DNA of 64,000 bases from Paramoeba atlantica. Lineage: Eukaryota; Discosea. The stretch is from the NCBI GenBank assembly GCA_977017575.1, contig CDRNVI010000008.1, positions 232,140 through 296,139 of the forward strand, read 5' to 3'. Position 1 is the first letter of the stretch. Each line of letters opens with the position of its first letter. The translations under genes were made by a program, and so were the position numbers. Positions 31,101-46,100 of this stretch are shown piece by piece. The notes below the pieces were generated by a model, which had not been told where the DNA came from, did no database searches, and saw nothing but the letters and a program-made list of their open reading frames with translations.

Positions 31101-34100
31101 ATACAAAAAGTGATCTTAATACAAAAAGTGATCTTAATACAAAAAGTGATCTTAATACAAAAAGTGATCTTAATACAAAAAGTGATCTTAATACAAAAAG
31201 TGATCTTAATACCAAAAGTGATCTTAATACAAAAAGTGATCTTAATACAAAAAGTGATCTTAATACAAAAAGTGTTCTTAATGCAAAAAGTGATCTTAAT
31301 ACAAAAAGTGATCTTAATACAAAAAGTGTTCTTAATACAAAAAGTGATCTTAATACAAAAAGTGATCTTAATACAAAAAGTGATCTTAATACAAAAAGTG
31401 ATCTTAATACAAAAAGTGATCTTAATACAAAAAGTGATCTTAATACAAAAAGTGATCTTAATACAAAAAGTGATCTTAATACAAAAAGTGATCTTAATAC
31501 AAAAAGTGATCTTAATACAAAAAGTGATCTTAATACAAAAAGTGATCTTAATACAAAAAGTGATCTTAATACAAAAAGTGATCTTAATACAAAAAGTGAT
31601 CTTAATACAAAAAGTGATCTTAATACAAAAAGTGATCTTAATACAAAATGTGATCTTAATACAAAAAGTGATCTTAATACAAAAAGTGATCTTAATACAA
31701 AAAGTGATCTTAATACAAAACGTGATCTTAATACAAAAAGTGATCTTAATACAAAAGGTGATCTTAATACAAAAAGTGATCTTAATACAAAAGGTGATCT
31801 TAATACAAAAGGTGATCTTAATACAAAAAGTGATCTTAATACAAAAAGTGATCTTAATACAAAAAGTGATCTTAATACAAAAAGTGATCTTAATACAAAA
31901 AGTGATCTTAATACAAAAAGTGATCTTAATACAAAAAGTGATCTTAATACAAAAAGTGATCTTAATACAAAAAGTGATCTTAATACAAAAAGTGATCTTA
32001 ATACAAAACGTGATCTTAATACAAAAAGTGATCTTAATACAAAAAGTGATCTTAATACAAAAAGTGGTCTTAATACAAAAAGTGATCTTAATACAAAAAG
32101 TGATCTTAATACAAAAAGTGATCTTAATACAAAAAGTGATCTTAATACAAAATGTGATCTTAATACAAAAAGTGATCTTAATACAAAAAGTGATCTTAAT
32201 ACAAAAAGTGATCTTAATACAAAACGTGATCTTAATACAAAAAGTGATCTTAATACAAAAGGTGATCTTAATACAAAAAGTGATCTTAATACAAAAAGTG
32301 ATCTTAATACAAAATGTGATCTTAATACAAAAAGTGATCTTAATACAAAAAGTGATCTTAATACAAAAAGTGATCTTAATACAAAACGTGATCTTAATAC
32401 AAAAAGTGATCTTAATACAAAAGGTGATCTTAATACAAAAAGTGATCTTAATACAAAAGGTGATCTTAATACAAAAGGTGATCTTAATACAAAAAGTGAT
32501 CTTAATACAAAAAGTGATCTTAATACAAAAAGTGATCTTAATACAAAAAGTGATCTTAATACAAAAAGTGATCTTAATACAAAAAGTGATCTTAATACAA
32601 AAAGTGATCTTAATACAAAAAGTGATCTTAATACAAAAAGTGATCTTAATACAAAAAGTGATCTTAATACAAAAAGTGTTCTTAATGCAAAAAGTGATCT
32701 TAATACAAAAAGTGATCTTAATACAAAAAGTGTTCTTAATACAAAAAGTGATCTTAATACAAAAAGTGATCTTAATACAAAAAGTGATCTTAATACAAAA
32801 AGTGATCTTAATACAAAAAGTGATCTTAATACAAAAAGTGATCTTAATACAAAAAGTGATCTTAATACAAAAAGTGATCTTAATACAAAAAGTGATCTTA
32901 ATACAAAAAGTGATCTTAATACAAAAAGTGATCTTAATACAAAAAGTGATCTTAATACAAAAAGTGATCTTAATACAAAAAGTGATCTTAATACAAAAAG
33001 TGATCTTAATACAAAAAGTGATCTTAATACAAAAAGTGATCTTAATACAAAATGTGATCTTAATACAAAAAGTGATCTTAATACAAAAAGTGATCTTAAT
33101 ACAAAAAGTGATCTTAATACAAAACGTGATCTTAATACAAAAAGTGATCTTAATACAAAAGGTGATCTTAATACAAAAAGTGATCTTAATACAAAAGGTG
33201 ATCTTAATACAAAAGGTGATCTTAATACAAAAAGTGATCTTAATACAAAAAGTGATCTTAATACAAAAAGTGATCTTAATACAAAAAGTGATCTTAATAC
33301 AAAAAGTGATCTTAATACAAAAAGTGATCTTAATACAAAAAGTGATCTTAATACAAAAAGTGATCTTAATACAAAAAGTGATCTTAATACAAAAAGTGAT
33401 CTTAATACAAAACGTGATCTTAATACAAAAAGTGATCTTAATACAAAAAGTGATCTTAATACAAAAAGTGGTCTTAATACAAAAAGTGATCTTAATACAA
33501 AAAGTGATCTTAATACAAAAAGTGATCTTAATACAAAAAGTGATCTTAATACAAAATGTGATCTTAATACAAAAAGTGATCTTAATACAAAAAGTGATCT
33601 TAATACAAAAAGTGATCTTAATACAAAAAGTGATCTTAATACAAAAAGTGATCTTAATACAAAAAGTGATCTTAATACAAAAAGTGATCTTAATACAAAA
33701 AGTGATCTTAATACAAAATGTGATCTTAATACAAAAAGTGATCTTAATACAAAAAGTGATCTTAATACAAAAAGTGATCTTAATACAAAACGTGATCTTA
33801 ATACAAAAAGTGATCTTAATACAAAAGGTGATCTTAATACAAAAAGTGATCTTAATACAAAAGGTGATCTTAATACAAAAGGTGATCTTAATACAAAAAG
33901 TGATCTTAATACAAAAAGTGATCTTAATACAAAAAGTGATCTTAATACAAAAAGTGATCTTAATACAAAAAGTGATCTTAATACAAAAAGTGATCTTAAT
34001 ACAAAAAGTGATCTTAATACAAAAAGTGATCTTAATACAAAAAGTGATCTTAATACAAAAAGTGATCTTAATACAAAACGTGATCTTAATACAAAAAGTG

Positions 34101-37100
34101 ATCTTAATACAAAAAGTGATCTTAATACAAAAAGTGGTCTTAATACAAAAAGTGATCTTAATACAAAAAGTGATCTTAATACAAAAAGTGATCTTAATAC
34201 AAAAAGTGATCTTAATACAAAATGTGATCTTAATACAAAAAGTGATCTTAATACAAAAAGTGATCTTAATACAAAAAGTGATCTTAATACAAAACGTGAT
34301 CTTAATACAAAAAGTGATCTTAATACAAAAGGTGATCTTAATACAAAAAGTGATCTTAATACAAAAAGTGATCTTAATACAAAAAGTGATCTTAATACAA
34401 AAAGTGATCTTAATACAAAAAGTGATCTTAATACAAAAAGTGATCTTAATACAAAAGGTGATCTTAATACAAAAAGTGATCTTAATGCAAAAAGTGATCT
34501 TAATACAAAAAGTGATCATAATACCAAAAGTGATCTTAATACCAAAAGTGATCTTAATACAAAAAGTGATCTTAATACAAAAAGTGATCTTAATACAAAA
34601 AGTGATCTTAATACAAAAAGTGATCTTAATACAAAAAGTGATCTTAATACAAAAGTGATCTTAATACAAAAAGTGATCTTAATACAAAAAGTGATCTTAA
34701 TACAAAAAGTGATCTTAATACAAAATGTGATCTTAATACAAAAAGTGATCTTAATACAAAAAGTGATCTTAATACAAAAAGTGATCTTAATACAAAAAGT
34801 GATCTTAATACAAAAAGTGATCTTAATACAAAAAGTGATCTTAATACAAAAAGTGATCTTAATACAAAAAGTGATCTTAATACAAAAAGTGATCTTAATA
34901 CAAAAAGTGATCTTAATACAAAAAGTGATCTTAATACAAAAAGTGATCTTAATACAAAAAGTGATCTTAATACAAAAAGTGATCTTAATACAAAAAGTGA
35001 TCTTAATACCAAAAGTGATCTTAATACAAAAAGTGATCTTAATACAAAAAGTGATCTTAATACAAAAAGTGATCTTAATACAAAAAGTGATCTTAATACA
35101 AAAAGTGATCTTAATACAAAAAGTGGTCTTAATACAAAAAGTGATCTTAATACAAAAAGTGATCTTAATACAAAAAGTGATCTTAATACAAAAAGTGGTC
35201 TTAATACAAAAAGTGATCTTAATACAAAAAGTGATCTTAATACAAAAAGTGATCTCAATACAAAAAGTGATCTTAATACAAAAAGTGATCTTAATACAAA
35301 AAGTGTTCTTAATACAAAAAGTGATCTTAATACAAAAAGTGATCTTAATACAAAAAGTGATCTTAATACAAAAAGTGATCTTAATACAAAAAGTGATCTT
35401 AATACAAAAAGTGATCTTAATACAAAAAGTGTTCTTAATACAAAAAGTGATCTTAATACAAAAAGTGATCTTAATACAAAAAGTGATCTTAATACAAAAA
35501 GTGATCTTAATACAAAAAGTGATCTTAATACAAAAAGTGATCTTAATACAAAAAGTGATCTTAATACCAAAAGTGATCTTAATACAAAAAGTGATCTTAA
35601 TACAAAAAGTGATCTTAATACAAAAAGTGATCTTAATACAAAAAGTGATCTTAATACAAAATGTGATCTTAATACAAAAAGTGATCTTAATACAAAAAGT
35701 GATCTTAATACAAAAAGTGATCTTAATACAAAAAGTGATCTTAATACAAAAAGTGATCTTAATACAAAAAGTGATCTTAATACAAAAAGTGATCTTAATA
35801 CAAAAAGTGATCTTAATACAAAAAGTGATCTTAATACAAAAAGTGATCTTAATACAAAAAGTGATCTTATTCCAAAAGGTGATCTTAATACAAAAAGTGA
35901 TCTTAATACAAAAAGTGATCTTAATACAAAAAGTGATCTTAATACAAAAAGTGATCTTAATACAAAAAGTGATCTTAATACAAAAAGTGATCTTAATACA
36001 AAAAGTGATCTTAATACCAAAAGTGATCTTAATGCAAAAAGTGATCTTAATACAAAAAGTGATCTTAATACAAAAAGTGATCTTAATACAAAAAGTGATC
36101 TTAATACAAAAAGTGATCTTAATACAAAAAGTGATCTTAATACAAAAAGTCATCTTAATACAAAAAGTGATCTTAATACCAAAAGTGATCTTAATGCAAA
36201 AAGTGATCTTAATACAAAAAGTGATCTTAATACAAAAAGTGATCTTAATACAAAAAGTGATCTTAATACAAAAAGTGATCTTAATACAAAAGGTGATCTT
36301 AATACAAAAAGTGATCTTAGTACAAAAAGTGATCTTAATACAATAAGTGATCTTAATACAAAAAGTGATCTTAATACAAAAAGTGATCTTAATACAAAAA
36401 GTGATCTTAATACAAAATGTGATCTTAATACAAAAAGTGATCTTAATACAAAAAGTGATCTTAATACAAAAAGTGATCTTAATACAAAAAGTGATCTTAA
36501 TACAAAAAGTGATCTTAATACAAAAAGTGATCTTAATACAAAAAGTGATCTTAATACAAAAAGTGATCTTAATACAAAAAGTGATCTTAATACAAAAAGT
36601 GATCTTAATACAAAAAGTGATCTTATTCCAAAAGGTGATCTTAATACAAAAAGTGATCTTAATACAAAAAGTGATCTTAATACAAAAAGTGATCTTAATA
36701 CAAAAAGTGATCTTAATACAAAAAGTGATCTTAATACAAAAAGTGATCTTAATACAAAAAGTGATCTTAATACCAAAAGTGATCTTAATGCAAAAAGTGA
36801 TCTTAATACAAAAAGTGATCTTAATACAAAAAGTGATCTTAATACAAAAAGTGATCTTAATACAAAAAGTGATCTTAATACAAAAAGTGATCTTAATACA
36901 AAAAGTGATCTTAATACAAAAAGTCATCTTAATACAAAAAGTGATCTTAATACAAAAAGTGATCTTAATACCAAAAGTGATCTTAATACAAAAAGTGATC
37001 TTAATACAAAAAGTGATCTTAATACAAAAAGTGATCTTAATACAAAAAGTGATCTTAATACAAAATGTGATCTTAATACAAAAAGTGATCTTAATACAAA

Positions 37101-40100
37101 AAGTGATCTTAATACAAAAAGTGATCTTAATACAAAAAGTGATCTTAATACAAAAAGTGATCTTAATACAAAAAGTGATCTTAATACAAAAAGTGATCTT
37201 AATACAAAAAGTGATCTTAATACAAAAAGTGATCTTAATACAAAAAGTGATCTTAATACAAAAAGTGATCTTATTCCAAAAGGTGATCTTAATACAAAAA
37301 GTGATCTTAATACAAAAAGTGATCTTAATACAAAAAGTGATCTTAATACAAAAAGTGATCTTAATACAAAAAGTGATCTTAATACAAAAAGTGATCTTAA
37401 TACAAAAAGTGATCTTAATACAAAAAGTGATCTTAATACAAAAAGTGATCTGAATACAAAAAGTGATCTTAATACAAAAAGGTGATCTTAATACAAGAAG
37501 TGATCTTAATACAAAAAGTGATCTTAATACAAAAACTGGTCTTAATACAAAAAGTGATCTTAATACAAAAAGTGATCTTAATACAAAAAGTGATCTTAAT
37601 ACCAAAGGTGATCTTAATACAAAAAGTGATCTTAATACAAAAAGTGAGCTTAATACAAAAGGTGATCTTAATACAAAAAGTGATCTTAATACAAAAAGTG
37701 ATCCTAATACAAAAAGTGATCTTAATACAAAAGTGATCTTAATACAAAAAGTGATCTTAATACAAAAAGTGATCCTAATACAAAAAGTGATCTGAACACA
37801 AAAAGTGATCTTAATACAAAAAGTGATCTTAATACAAAAAGTGATCTTAATACAAAAAGTGATCTTATTCCAAAAGGTGATCTTAATACAAAAAGTGATC
37901 TTAATACAAAAAGTGATCTTAATACAAAAAGTGATCTTAATACAAAAAGTGATCTTAATACAAAAAGTGATCGTAATACAAAAAGTGATCTTAATACAAA
38001 AAGTGATCTTAATACAAAAAGTGATCTTAATACAAAAAGTGATCTTAATACAAAAAGTGATCTTAATACAAAAAGTGATCTTAATACAAAAAGTGATCTT
38101 AATACAAAAAGTGATCTTAATACAAAACGTGATCTTAATACAAAAAGTGATCTTAATACAAAAAGTGATCTTAATACAAAAAGTGATCTTAATACAAAAG
38201 GTGATCTTAATACAAAAAGTGATCTTAATACAAAAAGTGATCTTAATACAAAACGTGATCTTAATACAAAAGGTGATCTTAATACAAAAAGTGATCTTAA
38301 TACAAAAAGTGATCTTAATACAAAAAGTGATCTTAATACAAAAAGTGATCTTAATACAAAAAGTGATCTTAATACAAAAAGTGATCTTAATACAAAAAGT
38401 GATCTTAATACAAAAAGTGATCTTAATACCAAAAGTGATCTTAATGCAAAAAGTGATCTTAATACAAAAAGTGATCTTAATACAAAAAGTGATCTTAATA
38501 CAAAAAGTGATCTTAATACAAAAAGTGATCTTAATACAAAACGTGATCTTAATACAAAAAGTGATCTTAATACAAAAAGTGATCTTAATACAAAAAGTGA
38601 TCTTAATACAAAAAGTGATCTTAATACAAAAAGTGATCTTAATACAAAAAGTGATCTTAATACAAAACGTGATCTTATTACAAAAGGTGATCTTAATGCA
38701 AAAAGTGATCTTAATACAAAAAGTGATCTTAATACAAAAAGTGATCTTAATACAAAAAGTGATCTTAATACAAAAAGTGATCTTAATACAAAAAGTGATC
38801 TTAATACAAAAAGTCATCTTAATACAAAAAGTGATCTTAATACAAAAAGTGATCTTAATACAAAAAGTGATCTTAATAGAAAAAGTGATCTTAATACAAA
38901 AAGTAATCTTAATACAAAAAGTGATCTTAATACAAAACGTGATCTTAATACAAAAAGTGATCTTAATACAAAAAGTGATCTTAATACAAAAAGTGATCTT
39001 AATACAAAAGGTGATCTTAATACAAAAGGTGATCTTAATACAAAAAGTGATCTTAATACAAAAAGTGATCTTAATACAAAAAGTGATCTTAATAGAAAAG
39101 TGATCTTAATACAAAAAGTGATCTTAATACAAAAGTGATCTTAATACAAAAGTGATCTTAATACAAAAAGTGATCTGAATACAAAAAGTGATCTTAATAC
39201 AAAACGTGATCTTAATACAAAAAGTGATCTTAATACAAAAAGTGATCTTAATACAAAAAGTGATCTTAATACAAAAAGTGATCTTAATACAAAAAGTGAT
39301 CTTAATACAAAAAGTGATCTTAATACAAAACGTGATCTTAATACAAAAAGTGATCTTAATACAAAAGGTGATCTTAATACAAAAAGTGATCTTAATACAA
39401 AAGGTGATCTTAATACAAAAGGTGATCTTAATACAAAAAGTGATCTTAATACAAAAAGTGATCTTAATACAAAAAGTGATCTTAATACAAAAAGTGATCT
39501 TAATACAAAAAGTGTTCTTAATACAAAAAGTGATCTTAATACAAAAAGTGATCTTAATACAAAATGTGATCTTAATACAAAAAGTGATCTTAATACAAAA
39601 AGTGATCTTAATACAAAAAGTGATCTTAATACAAAAAGTGATCTTAATACAAAAAGTGATCTTAATACAAAAAGTGATCTTAATACAAAAAGTGATCTTA
39701 ATACAAAAAGTGATCTTAATACAAAAAGTGATCTTAATACAAAAAGTGATCTTAATACAAAAAGTGATCTTAATACAAAAAGTGACCTTAATACAAAAAG
39801 TGATCTTAATACAAAAAGTGATCTTAATACAAAAAGTGATCTTAATACCAAAAGTGATCTTAATACAAAAAGTGATCTTAATACAAAAAGTGATCTTAAT
39901 ACAAAAAGTGATCTTAATACAAAAAGTGATCTTAATACAAAAAGTGATCTTAATACAAAAAGTGGTCTTAATACAAAAAGTGATCTTAATACAAAAAGTG
40001 ATCTTAATACAAAAAGTGATCTTAATACAAAAAGTGGTCTTAATACAAAACGTGATCTTAATACAAAAAGTGATCTTAATACAAAAAGTGATCTCAATAC

Positions 40101-43100
40101 AAAAAGTGATCTTAATACAAAAAGTGATCTTAATACAAAAAGTGTTCTTAATACAAAAAGTGATCTTAATACAAAAAGTGATCTTAATACAAAAAGTGAT
40201 CTTAATACAAAAAGTGATCTTAATACAAAAAGTGATCTTAATACAAAAAGTGATCTTAATACAAAAAGTGTTCTTAATACAAAAAGTGATCTTAATACAA
40301 AAAGTGATCTTAATACAAAAAGTGATCTTAATACAAAAAGTGATCTTAATACAAAAAGTGATCTTAATACAAAAAGTGATCTTAATACAAAAAGTGATCT
40401 TAATACCAAAAGTGATCTTAATACAAAAAGTGATCTTAATACAAAAAGTGATCTTAATACAAAAAGTGTTCTTAATGCAAAAAGTGATCTTAATACAAAA
40501 AGTGATCTTAATACAAAAAGTGTTCTTAATACAAAAAGTGATCTTAATACAAAAAGTGATCTTAATACAAAAAGTGATCTTAATACAAAAAGTGATCTTA
40601 ATACAAAAAGTGATCTTAATACCAAAAGTGATCTTAATACAAAAAGTGATCTTAATACCAAAAGTGATCTTAATACCAAAAGTGATCTTAATACAAAAAG
40701 TGATCTTAATACAAAAAGTGATCTTAATACAAAAAGTGATCTTAATACAAAAAGTGATCTTAATACAAAAAGTGATCTTAATACAAAAAGTGATCTTATT
40801 CCAAAAGGTGATCTTAATACAAAAAGTGATCTTAATACAAAAAGTGATCTTAATACAAAAAGTGATCTTAATACAAAAAGTGATCTTAATACAAAAAGTG
40901 ATCTTAATACAAAAAGTGATCTTAATACAAAAAGTGATCTTAATACCAAAAGTGATCTTAATGCAAAAAGTGATCTTAATACAAAAAGTGATCTTAATAC
41001 AAAAAGTGATCTTAATACAAAAAGTGATCTTAATACAAAAAGTGATCTTAATACAAAAAGTGATCTTAATACAAAAAGTGATCTTAATACAAAAAGTCAT
41101 CTTAATACAAAAAGTGATCTTAATACCAAAAGTGATCTTAATGCAAAAAGTGATCTTAATACAAAAAGTGATCTTAATACAAAAAGTGATCTTAATACAA
41201 AAAGTGATCTTAATACAAAAAGTGATCTTAATACAAAAGGTGATCTTAATACAAAAAGTGATCTTAGTACAAAAAGTGATCTTAATACAATAAGTGATCT
41301 TAATACAAAAAGTGATCTTAATACAAAAAGTGATCTTAATACAAAAAGTGATCTTAGTACCAAAAGTGATCTTAATCGAAAAAGTGATCTGAATACAAAA
41401 AGTGATCTTAATACAAAAAGGTGATCTTAATACAAGAAGTGATCTTAATACAAAAAGTGATCTTAATACAAAAACTGGTCTTAATACAAAAAGTGATCTT
41501 AATACAAAAAGTGATCTTAATACAAAAAGTGATCTTAATACCAAAGGTGATCTTAATACAAAAAGTGATCTTAATACAAACAGTGAGCTTAATACAAAAG
41601 GTGATCTTAATACAAAAAGTGATCTTAATACAAAAAGTGATCCTAATACAAAAAGTGATCTTAATACAAAAGTGATCTTAATACAAAAAGTGATCTTAAT
41701 ACAAAAAGTGATCCTAATACAAAAAGTGATCTGAACACAAAAAGTGATCTTAATACAAAAAGTGATCTTAATACAAAAAGTGATCTTAATACAAAAAGTG
41801 ATCTTAATACAAAAAGTGATCGTAATACAAAAAGTGATCTTAATACAAAAAGTGATCTTAATACAAAAAGTGATCTTAATACAAAAAGTGATCTTCAATA
41901 CAAAAAGTGATCTTAATACAAAAAGTGATCTTAATACAAAAAGTGATCTTAATACAAAAAGTGATCTTAATACAAAACGTGATCTTAATACAAAAAGTGA
42001 TCTTAATACAAAAAGTGATCTTAATACAAAAAGTGATCTTAATACAAAAGGTGATCTTAATACAAAAAGTGATCTTAATACAAAAAGTGATCTTAATACA
42101 AAACGTGATCTTAATACAAAAGGTGATCTTAATACAAAAAGTGATCTTAATACAAAAAGTGATCTTAATACAAAAAGTGATCTTAATACAAAAAGTGATC
42201 TTAATACAAAAAGTGATCTTAATACAAAAAGTGATCTTAATACAAAAAGTGATCTTAATACAAAAAGTGATCTTAATACCAAAAGTGATCTTAAAGCAAA
42301 AAGTGATCTTAATACAAAAAGTGATCTTAATACAAAAAGTGATCTTAATACAAAAAGTGATCTTAATACAAAAAGTGATCTTAATACAAAACGTGATCTT
42401 AATACAAAAAGTGATCTTAATACAAAAAGTGATCTTAATACAAAAAGTGATCTTAATACAAAAAGTGATCTTAATACAAAAGGTGATCTTAATACAAAAA
42501 GTGATCTTAATACAAAAAGTGATCTTAATACAAAAAGTGATCTTAATACAAAAAGTGATCTTAATACAAAAAGTGATCTTAATACAAAAAGTGATCTTAA
42601 TACAAAACGTGATCTTATTACAAAAGGTGATCTTAATACAAAAAGTGATCTTAATACAAAAAGTGATCTTAATACAAAAAGTGATCTTAATACAAAAAGT
42701 GATCTTAATACAAAAAGTGATCTTAATACAAAAAGTCATCTTAATACAAAAAGTGATCTTAATACCAAAAGTGATCTTAATGCAAAAAGTGATCTTAATA
42801 CAAAAAGTGATCTTAATACAAAAAGTGATCTTAATACAAAAAGTGATCTTAATACCAAAAGTGATCTTAATACAAAAAGTGATCTTAATACAAAAAGTGA
42901 TCTTAATACAAAAAGTGATCTTAATACAAAAAGTGATCTTAATACAAAAAGTGATCTTAATACAAAAAGTGGTCTTAATACAAAAAGTGATCTTAATACA
43001 AAAAGTGATCTTAATACAAAAAGTGATCTTAATACAAAAAGTGGTCTTAATACAAAACGTGATCTTAATACAAAAAGTGATCTTAATACAAAAAGTGATC

Positions 43101-46100
43101 TCAATACAAAAAGTGATCTTAATACAAAAAGTGATCTTAATACAAAAAGTGTTCTTAATACAAAAAGTGATCTTAATACAAAAAGTGATCTTAATACAAA
43201 AAGTGATCTTAATACAAAAAGTGATCTTAATACAAAAAGTGATCTTAATACAAAAAGTGATCTTAATACAAAAAGTGTTCTTAATACAAAAAGTGATCTT
43301 AATACAAAAAGTGATCTTAATACAAAAAGTGATCTTAATACAAAAAGTGATCTTAATACAAAAAGTGATCTTAATACAAAAAGTGATCTTAATACAAAAA
43401 GTGATCTTAATACCAAAAGTGATCTTAATACAAAAAGTGATCTTAATACAAAAAGTGATCTTAATACAAAAAGTGTTCTTAATGCAAAAAGTGATCTTAA
43501 TACAAAAAGTGATCTTAATACAAAAAGTGTTCTTAATACAAAAAGTGATCTTAATACAAAAAGTGATCTTAATACAAAAAGTGATCTTAATACAAAAAGT
43601 GATCTTAATACAAAAAGTGATCTTAATACCAAAAGTGATCTTAATACAAAAAGTGATCTTAATACAAAAAGTGATCTTAATACCAAAAGTGATCTTAATA
43701 CAAAAAGTGATCTTAATACAAAAAGTGATCTTAATACAAAAAGTGATCTTAATACAAAAAGTGATCTTAATACAAAAAGTGATCTTATTCCAAAAGGTGA
43801 TCTTAATACAAAAAGTGATCTTAATACAAAAAGTGATCTTAATACAAAAAGTGATCTTAATACAAAAAGTGTTCTTAATACAAAAAGTGATCTTAATACA
43901 AAAAGTGATCTTAATACAAAAAGTGATCTTAATACAAAATGTGATCTTAATACAAAAAGTGATCTTAATACAAAAAGTGATCTTAATACAAAAAGTGATC
44001 TTAATACAAAAAGTGATCTTAATACAAAAAGTGATCTTAATACAAAAAGTGATCTTAATACAAAAAGTGATCTTAATACAAAAAGTGATCTTAATACAAA
44101 AAGTGATCTTAATACAAAAAGTGATCTTAATACAAAAAGTGATCTTAATACAAAAAGTGACCTTAATACAAAAAGTGATCTTAATACAAAAAGTGATCTT
44201 AATACAAAAAGTGATCTTAATACCAAAAGTGATCTTAATACAAAAAGTGATCTTAATACAAAAAGTGATCTTAATACAAAAAGTGATCTTAATACAAAAA
44301 GTGATCTTAATACAAAAAGTGATCTTAATACAAAAAGTGGTCTTAAGACAAAAAGTGATCTTAATACAAAAAGTGATCTTAATACAAAAAGTGATCTTAA
44401 TACAAAAAGTGGTCTTAATACAAAACGTGATCTTAATACAAAAAGTGATCTTAATACAAAAAGTGATCTCAATACAAAAAGTGATCTTAATACAAAAAGT
44501 GATCTTAATACAAAAAGTGTTCTTAATACAAAAAGTGATCTTAATACAAAAAGTGATCTTAATACAAAAAGTGATCTTAATACAAAAAGTGATCTTAATA
44601 CAAAAAGTGATCTTAATACAAAAAGTGATCTTAATACAAAAAGTGATCTTAATACAAAAAGTGTTCTTAATACAAAAAGTGATCTTAATACAAAAAGTGA
44701 TCTTAATACAAAAAGTGATCTTAATACAAAAAGTGATCTTAATACAAAAAGTGATCTTAATACAAAAAGTGATCTTAATACCAAAAGTGATCTTAATACA
44801 AAAAGTGATCTTAATACAAAAAGTGATCTTAATACAAAAAGTGTTCTTAATGCAAAAAGTGATCTTAATACAAAAAGTGTTCTTAATACAAAAAGTGATC
44901 TTAATACAAAAAGTGATCTTAATACAAAAAGTGATCTTAATACAAAAAGTGATCTTAATACAAAAAGTGATCTTAATACCAAAAGTGATCTTAATACAAA
45001 AAGTGATCTTAATACAAAAAGTGATCTTAATACCAAAAGTGATCTTAATACAAAAAGTGATCTTAATACAAAAAGTGATCTTAATACAAAAAGTGATCTT
45101 AATACAAAAAGTGATCTTAATACAAAAAGTGATCTTATTCCAAAAGGTGATCTTAATACAAAAAGTGATCTTAATACAAAAAGTGATCTTAATACAAAAA
45201 GTGATCTTAATACGAAAAGTGATCTTAATACAAAAAGTGATCTTAATACAAAAAGTGATCTTAATACAAAAAGTGATCTTAATACCAAAAGTGATCTTAA
45301 TGCAAAAAGTGATCTTAATACAAAAAGTGATCTTAATACAAAAAGTGATCTTAATACAAAAAGTGATCTTAATACAAAAAGTGATCTTAATACAAAAAGT
45401 GATCTTAATACAAAAAGTGATCTTAATACAAAAAGTCATCTTAATACAAAAAGTGATCTTAATACCAAAAGTGATCTTAATGCAAAAAGTGATCTTAATA
45501 CAAAAAGTGATCTTAATACAAAAAGTGATCTTAATACAAAAAGTGATCTTAATACAAAAAGTGATCTTAATACAAAAGGTGATCTTAATACAAAAAGTGA
45601 TCTTAGTACAAAAAGTGATCTTAATACAATAAGTGATCTTAATACAAAAAGTGATCTTAATACAAAAAGTGATCTTAATACAAAAAGTGATCTTAATACA
45701 AAAAGTGATCTTAATACAAAAAGTGATCTTAATACAAAAAGTGATCTTAATACCAAAAGTGATCTTAATACAAAAAGTGATCTTAATACAAAAAGTGATC
45801 TTAATACAAAAAGTGTTCTTAATGCAAAAAGTGATCTTAATACAAAAAGTGATCTTAATACAAAAAGTGTTCTTAATACAAAAAGTGATCTTAATACAAA
45901 AAGTGATCTTAATACAAAAAGTGATCTTAATACAAAAAGTGATCTTAATACAAAAAGTGATCTTAATACCAAAAGTGATCTTAATACAAAAAGTGATCTT
46001 AATACAAAAAGTGATCTTAATACCAAAAGTGATCTTAATACAAAAAGTGATCTTAATACAAAAAGTGATCTTAATACAAAAAGTGATCTTAATACAAAAA